From a virus: a stretch of DNA of 64,000 nt. Shown here piece after piece: positions 38,491-46,972 of this stretch (positions within the stretch are counted from its first letter, which is position 1; the number at the start of each line of letters is the position of its first letter). A program made the position numbers and the translations under genes. The DNA lies in the IMG/VR virus record IMGVR_UViG_3300035703_000080, positions 1-64,000 of that record, one strand, 5' to 3'. The notes below the pieces were generated by a model. The model saw nothing but the letters and a program-made list of their open reading frames with translations, was not told the DNA's origin and ran no database searches.

Positions 38491-38606
38491 TTCACTCTCC
38501 TTTGCAGGGCTGTGCCCTGACGTACGGACAGCGCCCGTCGGGCGCGTCACATCCGCACTGGTCTGCGCCCCGTAGGACGCAGCACCGCTGCGGACGCAGC
38601 GATGAT

Positions 38607-38627
38607 GGGGGGACATCGCGTCCCCCC
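38607..38627. repeat. Palindrome family, copy 13 (divergent centre)
   Basis: GGGGGGAC-ATCGC-GTCCCCCC: arms conserved and extended by one pair, centre 5 bases. Confidence 0.8.
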
Positions 38628-38634
38628 TGAGGGA

Positions 38635-39030
38635 TCACTCGAACGTGATCCCGTCCTTGACGGCCTTGAGCACGCCCGCTACTTCGGCCTTGCTCAGGCC
38701 TGCGGCCACGAGGGCCGCGATCACATCGGTGGCCACGCGGGCCACGACGCGACTCCGCACAGGCTCAGCCTTGTGCTGGCGAGAGCCACCGACGAACTCC
38801 GGGTGCGCACGGCGCAGACGCTTCAGGCGCTGGTACGCCGCAGCGTCTGCCTTGGGTAGCGTGCCGTCCTCGTTCAGGGCCGTGCCGTACTTGGCGGCGA
38901 TCGCCTGGATACAGGCGGTTTCGTAGGCGGGATAGGAAACCCGCTTCGCTGCCTCTTGCAGAGCGAGCCAAGCCGTGGCGAGCGCGTCGCCGTGCGTCAG
39001 CACGGCAGCGATTGCAGTCTTCAGAGACAT
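38635..39030 (-). CDS. 131-residue hypothetical protein, first leftward gene
   Basis: From ATG 39030. Helical: SLKTAIAAVLTHGDALATAW, then basic AYQRLKRLRRAHPEF and a C-terminal AALVAAGLSKAEVAGVL repeat of small helices. No family recognised. It is the first gene of the leftward block and so probably among the earliest expressed; palindrome copy 14 is 21 bases upstream and the promoter at 39444-39472 about 410 bases upstream. Confidence 0.65.
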   Translation of the reverse strand: MSLKTAIAAVLTHGDALATAWLALQEAAKRVSYPAYETACIQAIAAKYGTALNEDGTLPKADAAAYQRLKRLRRAHPEFVGGSRQHKAEPVRSRVVARVATDVIAALVAAGLSKAEVAGVLKAVKDGITFE

Positions 39031-39050
39031 ATGAGATACCTTCCGATCAT

Positions 39051-39069
39051 GGGGGACATTGTGTCCCCC
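39051..39069. repeat. Palindrome family, copy 14
   Basis: GGGGGACA-TTG-TGTCCCCC (3-base centre), in the leader of the first leftward gene. Confidence 0.85.
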
Positions 39070-39090
39070 CAGCGTACACGACGCTGGCAC

Positions 39091-39370
39091 GTCGAGAGCG
39101 AAGTGCTCTCATAAGTAGTGCTACCCCCCTGCCGAGGGGGTCAAAAGCCCCTGCTGCGGCGACCCCACCCCGCCCCACCACCCCCCTGTGTAGGGCTGAT
39201 ACGCGACATAATATAAACACTAATCCACAACCATAATCACAATTTTTACAAAAACGGCAGTTTTCATAAAAACACAAAACAAAAATTCTAAAAAACACAA
39301 AATTACAAACCAAAAAATACACAAATAAAATTTCTACAAAAATTCTACAAAAATACCTTACACACTGTCT
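39091..39370. other. A-rich intergenic region between the two transcription blocks
   Basis: No gene. 39091-39190 is C-rich on the plus strand (CCCCACCCCGCCCCACC); from about 39200 to 39365 it is extremely A-rich with repeated ACAAAA/AAAATT blocks and almost no G. A short ACACT-GTCT-AGTGT hairpin lies near 39364. Probably the early leader and possibly an origin or DNA-unwinding element. Confidence 0.5.
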
Positions 39371-39443
39371 AGTGTTTGACACGTATGCAGAAAAAAATCC
39401 CGGGGAGCAAGCTCAACCCGGGCCAAGGCACAGAAGCCTTTGT

Positions 39444-39472
39444 AGTATAGGCTTGCGACGCGCGGGTTGCAA
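39444..39472 (-). promoter_or_regulatory. Leftward sigma70-like early promoter
   Basis: Minus strand TTGCAA (39467-39472), 17-base spacer, TATACT (39444-39449); reads through the A-rich region into the first early gene. Confidence 0.6.
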
Positions 39473-39481
39473 CGCTACACT
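39453..39481 (+). promoter_or_regulatory. Rightward sigma70-like promoter overlapping the leftward one
   Basis: TTGCGA (39453-39458), 17-base spacer, TACACT (39476-39481), about 38 bases before the terS-like ATG. Each promoter's -35 hexamer lies in the other's spacer. Confidence 0.5.
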
Positions 39482-39518
39482 GCGCGCACTGGGGCGCTTT
39501 GACGCGGCCCTGCGCCAT

Positions 39519-40124
39519 ATGCTGGAACACCTCCTCGATTTCGAACCGCCCATTGAAAGCCCCGACCGTGTAGTGCCGGTGACACAGGTGTCTGCGCCAG
39601 AACTTGTAGCCGCTCAACAGGGCACCGTGGACTGGCTGGCTTCTCTGGGCGCGCCTACCGAAGCCTCTACCGACGCACAGCTTGCCGCTGCGCTGGCACA
39701 ACAGGCCTTTACGGCGGTCACGACGTCGACTCCGACGCCCGATCAGCACGCTGCGCTGTTGCAGTTGAAGACGCCTCCGGCGGTGCGCCACCTTGTGGGC
39801 ATGTTGACCGCCTACGACTGGGCATTCGTTGAGCAGGCGCGAGAGTTGCGCGGCTACGCGGTGTCGCAGATCTTGGAGGAGACGAAAAACCCCGACCCGC
39901 GCATCCGCTTGCGGGCGCTGGAGATGCTGGGCCGCGTCACCGAGGTGGCACTGTTCACCGACCGGGTGGAGGTCAAGAAGACCAGCGTCAACGACGCCGA
40001 GTTGGACGCCAAGATCAAGGAGAAGTTGTCGCGGTTCATGGCGGTCACGGACGTCTCTGACGTCTCTGACGCCTCCGTCGTCTTCGACGTCTCCGACGTC
40101 TCCGCCGAGGCAGATGCCTCGTGA
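39519..40124 (+). CDS. Terminase small subunit-like protein
   Basis: 201 residues from ATG 39519, chosen because upstream codons would overlap both promoters; no clear Shine-Dalgarno precedes it. A basic/helical middle (LQLKTPPAVRHLVGMLTAYD, EQARELRGYAVSQILEET) is followed by LRALEMLGRVTEVALFTDRV, the region typical of small terminases before a large subunit, then a Ser/Asp/Val repeat tail (DVSDVSDAS...). Its stop overlaps the TerL GTG. Family assignment rests mainly on position. Confidence 0.6.
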   Translation: MLEHLLDFEPPIESPDRVVPVTQVSAPELVAAQQGTVDWLASLGAPTEASTDAQLAAALAQQAFTAVTTSTPTPDQHAALLQLKTPPAVRHLVGMLTAYDWAFVEQARELRGYAVSQILEETKNPDPRIRLRALEMLGRVTEVALFTDRVEVKKTSVNDAELDAKIKEKLSRFMAVTDVSDVSDASVVFDVSDVSAEADAS

Positions 40125-41674
40125 AGTTCCCTGACTTCCTGACCCCCGCAGAGGCCGCAGCGCTTCAGCGCGCGTTGCCCACGATGACGGCCAAGGAGAA
40201 GGCCGAGCTGTTCGACCTGCTGGAGGAGCGCGAGAAGCGCGCCAAGCTCAGCGCCGCCCGCACAGGTCTGCTGGGCTACGCCCACGCCATCTACCCGGGG
40301 TTCAAGGAGGGGCCGCATCACCGCAAGCTGGCGCAGATCTTCGACGCCGTGGTCAGGGGCGAGAAGACACGCGTGATCATCAACATCGCGCCTCGCATGG
40401 GCAAGTCGGAGTTCTCCTCGTACCTGTTCCCGTCGTACTTCCTCGGACGCTTCCCCGAGAAGAAGATCATCATGGGCACGCACACGTCGTCGCTCTCGGA
40501 GGACTTCGGGCGCCGGATCAGAAACCTCATCGAGACCGAGGACTACCAGCAGATCTTCCCCAGCACCCAGGTGGCTGATGACCAGAAGGCCTCCGGCAAG
40601 TGGTCGACCGCATCGGGCGGGCAGTACTACGCCGTCGGTGTGGGCGGCAGCATCGCAGGCCGGGGCGCGGACCTGTTCGTCATTGACGACCCGCACTCGG
40701 AGCAGGACCTGAAGGCGGGCACACGCACGCCCTTCGACGCGGCATGGAACTGGTTCCAGACCGGCCCTTTGCAGCGCCTGATGCCCAACGGGGCGATCAT
40801 CGTGATCATGACGCGGTGGTCGCAGATCGACCTCACGGGCCAGTTGATCAGCCACCAGATCAAGAACCCCGACGCCACGCCTTGGGAGATCGTCGAGCTG
40901 CCCGCCATCCTCAACGAGAACACCGCCGAGGAGAAGAGCCTGTGGCCCGGACAGTGGCCGTTGGAGCAGTTGCAGGCAAAGCGCGCAGGCATGGACCCGC
41001 GCTTCTGGCAGGCGCAGTACCAGCAGAATCCCACGAGCGAGATTGCGGCGGTCATCCGGCGCGATGCATGGCGTATATGGGAGCGTGATCAGCCGCCCAG
41101 GTGCGACTACGTCATCCAGTCATGGGACACCGCGCACGAGACCAAGACCGCTGCGGACTTCAGCGCCTGCACCACGTGGGGCGTGTGGTTCAACGAGGAC
41201 GACAACAACAACGCGCACATCATCCTGCTGGACGCCATCAAGCACCGTTGGACGTTCCCGGAGTTGAAAAAGCGCGCGTTGGACTACTACAGGGAGTGGG
41301 AGCCCGACACGTGTCTTGTTGAGAAGAAAGCCGCAGGGGCGCCTCTGATACAAGAGCTACGCGCAACCGGCGTGCCGGTGTCGGAGTTTTCGCCTTCAAG
41401 AGGTAAAGTTGGCACAAAGACAGACAAAATGGCGCGTTTGAACTCCGTGTCGGACATGTTCATGTCTGGGCGCGTGTGGGCACCGGACACTCGCTGGGCT
41501 AAAGAGGTCATTGAGGAGGTTGCCGCGTTCCCCGCAGGGGACCACGACGACTACGTGGACACGTGCATACAGGCCCTGATGCGCCTGCGCATGGGCGGGT
41601 TCGTCAGCCTGCCGTCTGACGTGCCGGATGAACCGCCACAATTCCGTGGGTTCAGGAAGACGGCGTACTACTGA
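40121..41674 (+). CDS. terL: Terminase large subunit
   Basis: 517 residues, GTG start overlapping the upstream TGA. ATPase: Walker A-like APRMGKS (90-96), Walker B LFVIDDPH (about 184-191), and the coupling segment IVIMTRW. Nuclease (RNase H fold): QSWDTAHETK near 334, a second acidic LVEKKAAG region and C-terminal DHDDYVDT. It packages DNA into proheads with the portal encoded next. Length and motif order are complete. Confidence 0.93.
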   Translation: MKFPDFLTPAEAAALQRALPTMTAKEKAELFDLLEEREKRAKLSAARTGLLGYAHAIYPGFKEGPHHRKLAQIFDAVVRGEKTRVIINIAPRMGKSEFSSYLFPSYFLGRFPEKKIIMGTHTSSLSEDFGRRIRNLIETEDYQQIFPSTQVADDQKASGKWSTASGGQYYAVGVGGSIAGRGADLFVIDDPHSEQDLKAGTRTPFDAAWNWFQTGPLQRLMPNGAIIVIMTRWSQIDLTGQLISHQIKNPDATPWEIVELPAILNENTAEEKSLWPGQWPLEQLQAKRAGMDPRFWQAQYQQNPTSEIAAVIRRDAWRIWERDQPPRCDYVIQSWDTAHETKTAADFSACTTWGVWFNEDDNNNAHIILLDAIKHRWTFPELKKRALDYYREWEPDTCLVEKKAAGAPLIQELRATGVPVSEFSPSRGKVGTKTDKMARLNSVSDMFMSGRVWAPDTRWAKEVIEEVAAFPAGDHDDYVDTCIQALMRLRMGGFVSLPSDVPDEPPQFRGFRKTAYY

Positions 41675-41684
41675 GGAGCCAGAT

Positions 41685-44114
41685 ATGGCAACGAACTTCG
41701 ACCGGGCGATGACGCCCTCTCCCCTGGCGCTGCTGCCGGAGCCCAGCCTGGACGACCCGGGCATGATCGAGATTGAGATCGAGAACCCGGACAGCGTCAC
41801 GGTCGGCGTGGACGGCATGGAGATCACGCTGGCGCCCGGCGAAACGGGCCCGGAGGAGTTCGGTGCCAACCTTGCCGAAACGATGCCTGAGGACGCCCTA
41901 CAGGCCCTGGCGAGCGACCTGCTGGAGCTGGTGGACGCCGACATCAACAGCCGCAAGGACTGGGTCAAGGCCTACATCGACGGGCTGGAGGTGCTGGGGC
42001 TGAAGTACGAGGAGCGCACCGAGCCCTGGTCGGGCGCGTGCGGGGTGTACAGCCCGCTGCTGGCCGAGGCGGCGATCAGGTTCCAGTCCGAGATGATCAC
42101 CGAGACGTTCCCCGCGCAAGGTCCGGTGAAGACGCAGATCGTCGGGGCGATCAACCGCCTGAAGGAGGAGGCTGCGGAGCGCGTCCGTGAGGACATGAAC
42201 TACCGCCTGACCGAGGAGATGGTGTCTTACCGCCCGGAGCACGAGCGGTTGCTGTTCTCCCTGGGCCTTGTCGGCGCGGCATTCAAGAAGCTCTACAAGG
42301 TGCCCGGGCAGAAGAACCCCGAAGCGCCGTACATCCCCGCAGAAGACCTCATCATCCCCTACGGCGCGGCCAACGTGTACGTCGCCGAACGCGTGACGCA
42401 CATCATGCGCAAGACCAAGAACGAGGTCAAGAAGCTGCAAGTGGCGGGGTTCTACCGCGACGTGGAGCTGGGCGAGCCTGAACACATCGTCACCGACATC
42501 GAGAAGAAGAAAGCCGAGGAAGAGGGCTACGCGCTCAACGAGGACAACCGGTACCAGTTGCTGGAGATCCACGTCGACTACGACATGCCCGGGCATGAGG
42601 ACGAGGACGGTGTGGCGCTGCCCTACGTGATCACGCTGGAGCGCGGCACGCAGCAGATCCTGGCCATCCGGCGTAACTGGGACGAGGACGACGAGACCCA
42701 CCAGAAGCAGCAGCACTTCGTGCAGTACACGTACATCCCGGGCTTCGGGGCGTACGGGCTGGGCTTCTTCCACATCATCGGCGGCTACGCGCGCGGCGGC
42801 ACGTCCATCATCCGGCAACTGGTCGATGCGGGCACGCTGAGCAACCTGCCCGGGGGGTTGAAAGCCAGAGGACTGCGAATCAAAGGGGACGATACCCCCA
42901 TCGCCCCGGGCGAGTTCAGGGACGTCGACGTGCCCTCCGGCGTGGTGCGCGACAACATCATGCCGCTGCCCTACAAGGAGCCGTCGCAGGTGCTGGCGGG
43001 CCTGCTGGAGCGCATCACGGACGAGGGGCGCAGGCTTGCAGCCATCGGGGACTTGAAGGTCTCCGACATGTCCTCCGAGGCGCCCGTGGGCACCACGCTG
43101 GCGCTGCTGGAGCGCCAGCTCAAGACGATGAGCGCCGTTCAGGCCCGGGTCCACGCCAGCTTGCGGATGGAGTTCAAGCTCCTGAAGAAGCTCATCCGTG
43201 ACGACACCCCGCCCGATTACAGCTACGAGCCCGAAGGGGCCACGCGCAGGGCCAAGCAGAGCGACTACGACATCGTTGAGATCATCCCGGTCAGCGACCC
43301 CAACGCGGCCACGATGGCGCAGCGGATCGCGCAGTACCAAGCCGTGTTGCAGCTCGCGAGCAGCGCGCCGCAGATCTACAACATGCCGCAGCTCCACCGA
43401 GGGATGCTGGAGGTGATCGGGATCAAGAACGCCGACAAGCTCGTCGCCTTGCCGGAGGACCAGAAGCCGCAGGACCCGGTCACCGAGAACATGCACGTGC
43501 TCATGGGCACGCCCGTCAAGGCGTTCGTGTACCAAGACCACGAGGCGCACATCATGGTGCACCAGTCGTTCATGCAGGACCCGAAGATCGCCGCCACGCT
43601 GGGTCAGAACCCGATGGCGCAGCAGATGATGGCCGCGCTCATGGCGCACATCGCGGAGCACACGGCGTTCGCGTATCGCGCGCAGGTCGAGCAGGCGCTG
43701 GGGGTGCCGTTGCCCGCGCTGGACGAGGACTCTCAGGCGCCCATCGCCCCGGCGGACGAGAAGGCCCTGGCCCCGCTCATCGCCGCTGCCGCGCAGCGCA
43801 CGATGCTCCAGAACCAAGCTGCTGCCGCCCAGATGCAGGCCCAGCAGCAGGCGATGGACCCGACGGTCCAGATGCAGATGCAGGAGCTTCAGCTCAAGGC
43901 GCAGGAGTTGCAGCGCAAGGAGGCCGACAGCCAGCGGGACTTTGCGATTTCGCAGCAGAAGCTCCAGCTTGAGGGCCAGCGCCTCGCGCTGGACGCGCGC
44001 AAGGAGGGTGCACGGCTCCAGTCCCAAGAGCGACAGGGTGACAAGCGCATCCAGGCGGACATGGTCAAGAGCATGATGAAGCCGCGCCCGCAGCCTAAAG
44101 GACCGGCCAAATGA
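41685..44114 (+). CDS. Portal protein
   Basis: 809 residues from ATG 41685 (GGAG six bases upstream). Residues about 80-560 form the portal core (PWSGACGVYSPLLAEAAIRF, LFSLGLVGAAFKKLYKVPG, PAEDLIIPYGA, VDVPSGVVRDNIMPLPYKEP, APVGTTLALLERQLKTMSAV); the last 110 residues are a long Gln/Ala/Lys-rich helix expected to reach into the capsid. It forms the dodecameric ring through which TerL pumps DNA. Position directly after TerL agrees. Confidence 0.9.
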   Translation: MATNFDRAMTPSPLALLPEPSLDDPGMIEIEIENPDSVTVGVDGMEITLAPGETGPEEFGANLAETMPEDALQALASDLLELVDADINSRKDWVKAYIDGLEVLGLKYEERTEPWSGACGVYSPLLAEAAIRFQSEMITETFPAQGPVKTQIVGAINRLKEEAAERVREDMNYRLTEEMVSYRPEHERLLFSLGLVGAAFKKLYKVPGQKNPEAPYIPAEDLIIPYGAANVYVAERVTHIMRKTKNEVKKLQVAGFYRDVELGEPEHIVTDIEKKKAEEEGYALNEDNRYQLLEIHVDYDMPGHEDEDGVALPYVITLERGTQQILAIRRNWDEDDETHQKQQHFVQYTYIPGFGAYGLGFFHIIGGYARGGTSIIRQLVDAGTLSNLPGGLKARGLRIKGDDTPIAPGEFRDVDVPSGVVRDNIMPLPYKEPSQVLAGLLERITDEGRRLAAIGDLKVSDMSSEAPVGTTLALLERQLKTMSAVQARVHASLRMEFKLLKKLIRDDTPPDYSYEPEGATRRAKQSDYDIVEIIPVSDPNAATMAQRIAQYQAVLQLASSAPQIYNMPQLHRGMLEVIGIKNADKLVALPEDQKPQDPVTENMHVLMGTPVKAFVYQDHEAHIMVHQSFMQDPKIAATLGQNPMAQQMMAALMAHIAEHTAFAYRAQVEQALGVPLPALDEDSQAPIAPADEKALAPLIAAAAQRTMLQNQAAAAQMQAQQQAMDPTVQMQMQELQLKAQELQRKEADSQRDFAISQQKLQLEGQRLALDARKEGARLQSQERQGDKRIQADMVKSMMKPRPQPKGPAK

Positions 44115-44299
44115 ACGTGTTCGAGGCGGCGCTCAAAGAGATCGTATGGAAGCGTCAGTCGCTTGAGACGGCGCTGTGCGGGGGTCAAGCAGAAGACTTT
44201 CCCGCATACAAAGGACTCGCAGGGGAAATCCGAGGTCTTTCCTTTGCCGAGATGGTAATCAACGACCTTGTGCGTAAATTGGAGAATGGCGATGAGTGA
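44111..44299 (+). CDS. 62-residue helical hypothetical protein
   Basis: Starts within the end of the portal gene (ATGA overlap) and overlaps the GroES-like start. Sequence NVFEAALKEIVWKRQSLETA ... LRGLSFAEMVINDLVRK-like helices. A small protein at this place is frequent in related head modules; function unknown. Confidence 0.7.
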   Translation: MNVFEAALKEIVWKRQSLETALCGGQAEDFPAYKGLAGEIRGLSFAEMVINDLVRKLENGDE

Positions 44300-44693
44300 A
44301 CTGCTCCTAGCGGATGCAGAGGGGAGTACGTCTGTTTTGCCTCAAACTGACGCCGAAAAGGCACGTCAAGTGCCCGATCCGGCGACCTACCACATTTTGT
44401 GCATGGTGCCAAAGGCAGAACAGGAGTACGAGAGCGGTCTGGCCAAGGCCGGACAGACGATGCACTACGAAGAAGTGCTGTCACCCGTGCTGTTCGTGGC
44501 CAAAATGGGCCCGGACTGCTACAAAGACCCCCTGCGCTTCCCTTCCGGGCCGTCGTGCAAGGTCGGAGACTTTGTGCTCGTGCGTCCGAACTCGGGCACT
44601 CGACTGAAGATCCACGGAACCGAGTGGCGGATCATCAATGATGACTCCGTCGAAGCGGTGGTTCAAGACCCGCGCGGCATCAAGCGCGCATAA
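44292..44693 (+). CDS. GroES-like co-chaperonin protein
   Basis: 133 residues from ATG 44292 (GGAG upstream). The C-terminal two thirds match a GroES-type beta barrel: VLSPVLFVAKMGPDCYKDPL, CKVGDFVLVRPNSGTRLKIH, EWRIINDDSVEAVV. It would cap host GroEL during capsid folding, as phage GroES homologues do; the N-terminal 45 residues are extra. Location among head genes supports this. Confidence 0.75.
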   Translation: MSELLLADAEGSTSVLPQTDAEKARQVPDPATYHILCMVPKAEQEYESGLAKAGQTMHYEEVLSPVLFVAKMGPDCYKDPLRFPSGPSCKVGDFVLVRPNSGTRLKIHGTEWRIINDDSVEAVVQDPRGIKRA

Positions 44694-44703
44694 GGAGTAG
44701 GAC

Positions 44704-45639
44704 ATGGCTGATTTCAAGTTCCCTGACGAGCAGGAAAACGACAAGGCTGAAGCCAAAGTCGACTACGAGGTCGAAGGCGACACCGAGATCGAGGTCATTG
44801 ACGATACGCCGCCGGAGGACCGGGGCCGCACGCCGATGAAGGACCCCCCGCCGGAGGTGACGGACGAAGAGCTGGAGCAGTACGGCGACAGTGTGCGCAA
44901 GCGCATCCAGCACCTCTCCAAGGGCTACCACGAGGAGCGCAGGGCCAAGGAAGCGGCGCAGCGCGAGCGCGATGAGGCGGCGCGACTGGTCAACTCGCTG
45001 CTCAACGAGAACAAGAAGCTCCAGGGCACGGTGGGTCAGGGGCAGCAAGTGCTCGTCGAGCAGGCCAAAAAGGTCGCCCAGACCGAGTTGGACGAAGCCA
45101 AGCGCAAACTCAAGGAGGCGCACGAGGCGTTCGACACCGACGCCATCATCGAGGCGCAAGAGGCCCTGACGGCGGCAAAGATGCGTGTAGAGCGCATCAA
45201 CAGTTTCAAGCCCGCCCCTTTACAGCAAGGTCAAAATGCGGTACAACCCGCACAGCAGCCCCCGGCGCAAGCGCCACAACAGCAGCTCGACCCCAAAACC
45301 AATGCGTGGATGCAAGCCAATCCTTGGTTCGGGAAAAACAAGCGGCTGACGGCCTTTGCGATGGCGCTGCATGAAGAGCTTGTGGAAGAAGGCGTCGACC
45401 CTCGGGATGATGCATACTTCCAACGGATCGACTCAGAGCTGCGCGACAACTTCCCGAGCGCGTTTTCCTCGGTGAAGAAGCCAGCGAAGGCGTCCGTGGT
45501 GGCACCGGCCACGCGCAGCACAGCGCCCAAGAAGATCGTGCTGACGCAGTCGGCGCTTGCCCTTGCAAAGCGGCTCGGCTTGACGCCGGAGCAGTATGCC
45601 CGCGCGGCAGCAGAGGAAATGAGGAAGCAAAATGGCTGA
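44704..45639 (+). CDS. Probable scaffolding protein
   Basis: 311 residues, very acidic start (EGDTEIEVIDDTPPEDRGRT), then a coiled coil at about 60-165 (EERRAKEAAQRERDEAARLV), a Pro/Gln-rich linker near 180-200 (QQPPAQAPQQQ) and a folded C-terminus. This charge pattern and position between portal and capsid genes are typical of phage scaffolds. AAGGAG precedes the ATG. Confidence 0.75.
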   Translation: MADFKFPDEQENDKAEAKVDYEVEGDTEIEVIDDTPPEDRGRTPMKDPPPEVTDEELEQYGDSVRKRIQHLSKGYHEERRAKEAAQRERDEAARLVNSLLNENKKLQGTVGQGQQVLVEQAKKVAQTELDEAKRKLKEAHEAFDTDAIIEAQEALTAAKMRVERINSFKPAPLQQGQNAVQPAQQPPAQAPQQQLDPKTNAWMQANPWFGKNKRLTAFAMALHEELVEEGVDPRDDAYFQRIDSELRDNFPSAFSSVKKPAKASVVAPATRSTAPKKIVLTQSALALAKRLGLTPEQYARAAAEEMRKQNG

Positions 45640-46087
45640 TCGTACCCCCCGTGATCTGGACACTCGTGCGCGAACCGAGCGTCCTCGCCAATGGGTTCAA
45701 CCCGATCTTCTGCCGAGCCCGACCCCTCAAGAGGGGTACGAGTACCGGTGGATTCGCCTGAGCACTTTGGGCACGCATGACCCGAAGAACATTTCTTCCA
45801 AGATGCGCGAAGGCTGGGAACCTGTCAAAGCAGCCGACCACCCCGAACTCATGATGGCTGGGAACAACGACAATCCTCGTTTTCCTGACTGCGTCGAGAT
45901 CGGCGGGTTGATGCTCTGCAAAACCCCCAAAGAGTTCGTTCAACAGCGCAATGCCCACTTTCAACGCATGACTGACGGGCAGATGCACTCTGTTGACAAT
46001 TCGTTGATGCGCGAGAACGACGCCCGCATGCCGCTGTTCAATGAACGGCGCTCGGAGGTGAAGTTCGGACGTGGTGCAGCAAACTAG
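45632..46087 (+). CDS. Conserved head-module protein
   Basis: 151 residues with EGYEYRWIRLSTLGTHDPKN, REGWEPVKAADHPELM and IGGLMLCKTPKEFVQQR, a pattern often seen just before capsid genes in podovirus-like genomes. Function unknown; possibly a capsid-assembly protein. It overlaps the scaffold gene by eight bases. Confidence 0.75.
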   Translation: MADRTPRDLDTRARTERPRQWVQPDLLPSPTPQEGYEYRWIRLSTLGTHDPKNISSKMREGWEPVKAADHPELMMAGNNDNPRFPDCVEIGGLMLCKTPKEFVQQRNAHFQRMTDGQMHSVDNSLMRENDARMPLFNERRSEVKFGRGAAN

Positions 46088-46096
46088 GAGTTCTAG

Positions 46097-46960
46097 ATGT
46101 CTTACCCCTCTGTTGATCGGCCTTACGGCCTGATTCCGCAGAACCTGATCGGCGGACAAGTCTTCGCAGGTTCGACGCGGATGATCCCGATTGCCTCCGG
46201 CTACACCACGGGTGTGTCGGGCGGCGGTCTTTTCTTCGGTGACCCGGTGAAGTTCACCAACACCGGCACGCTGATCACCTCTGGTCTGGCGTACAACTCG
46301 GCTGCGGCGGAGACGGGCGGCACGCTCGGCATCTTCCTGGGCTGTGAGTACACCCAGGCGGGCGGTCCGATCTACGGCAAGCTGCGGTCCCAGTACTGGG
46401 CCAACGGCACGGTCGCCCCCGACGCCGTGGCTTACGTCTGCGATGACCCCGACGTCGTCATGAAGGCGGCGGTGATCAGCTACACCAGCGGCTCGACCAT
46501 CACTGCCGGTGCGGTCAGCGCCCTGTCCCTGGGCACGAACGTGTCCACGATGGCCACCAACACCGCCAACACGGGTGTGAACGCCAACACGGCGGGCAAC
46601 TCCAACGTCGGCGTGATGGGCGGCTCGACCAACGCCCGCCTGCTGACCACGACCCCGTTCCGCATCGTCCAGTTGGTGGAAGACACCAAGATGGTCACGC
46701 AGTCCATCGGGACCACGACCAGCGGCAGCGCCTCGGTCACGCTGGCAGCGGCCAACGCCGACATCCGCACGGGCATGCTCGTGACGGGCACTGGTGTTCC
46801 CGCAGGCACCACCGTCAACGCGGTCTCCGGCACGTCGGTCACTCTGTCGGCCAACGCCTCCGCTTCCGGCACCGTCACGCTGACCTTCGTCGGCTACCCC
46901 GAAGTGCTGCTGAAGTGGAACTTCGGCTACCACGCCTACCAAGTCGCCGTGGCGATCTGA
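46097..46960 (+). CDS. Capsid decoration-like protein
   Basis: 287 residues, Gly/Thr/Ala-rich and beta-predicted. Early motif PSVDRPYGLIPQNLIGGQVF and a C-terminal Ig-like/beta region with many small residues (GSASVTLAAANADIRTGMLV). The position between scaffold and major capsid protein suggests a capsid cement or decoration protein. Evidence is positional; no enzymatic motif. Confidence 0.7.
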   Translation: MSYPSVDRPYGLIPQNLIGGQVFAGSTRMIPIASGYTTGVSGGGLFFGDPVKFTNTGTLITSGLAYNSAAAETGGTLGIFLGCEYTQAGGPIYGKLRSQYWANGTVAPDAVAYVCDDPDVVMKAAVISYTSGSTITAGAVSALSLGTNVSTMATNTANTGVNANTAGNSNVGVMGGSTNARLLTTTPFRIVQLVEDTKMVTQSIGTTTSGSASVTLAAANADIRTGMLVTGTGVPAGTTVNAVSGTSVTLSANASASGTVTLTFVGYPEVLLKWNFGYHAYQVAVAI

Positions 46961-46972
46961 GGAGTCTGAATC

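Noticed and set aside
41898-44027. 709-codon antisense open frame opposite the portal gene
   Set aside because: Low-complexity Leu/Arg/His/Val composition typical of antisense to GC-rich genes; the portal frame is supported by motifs.
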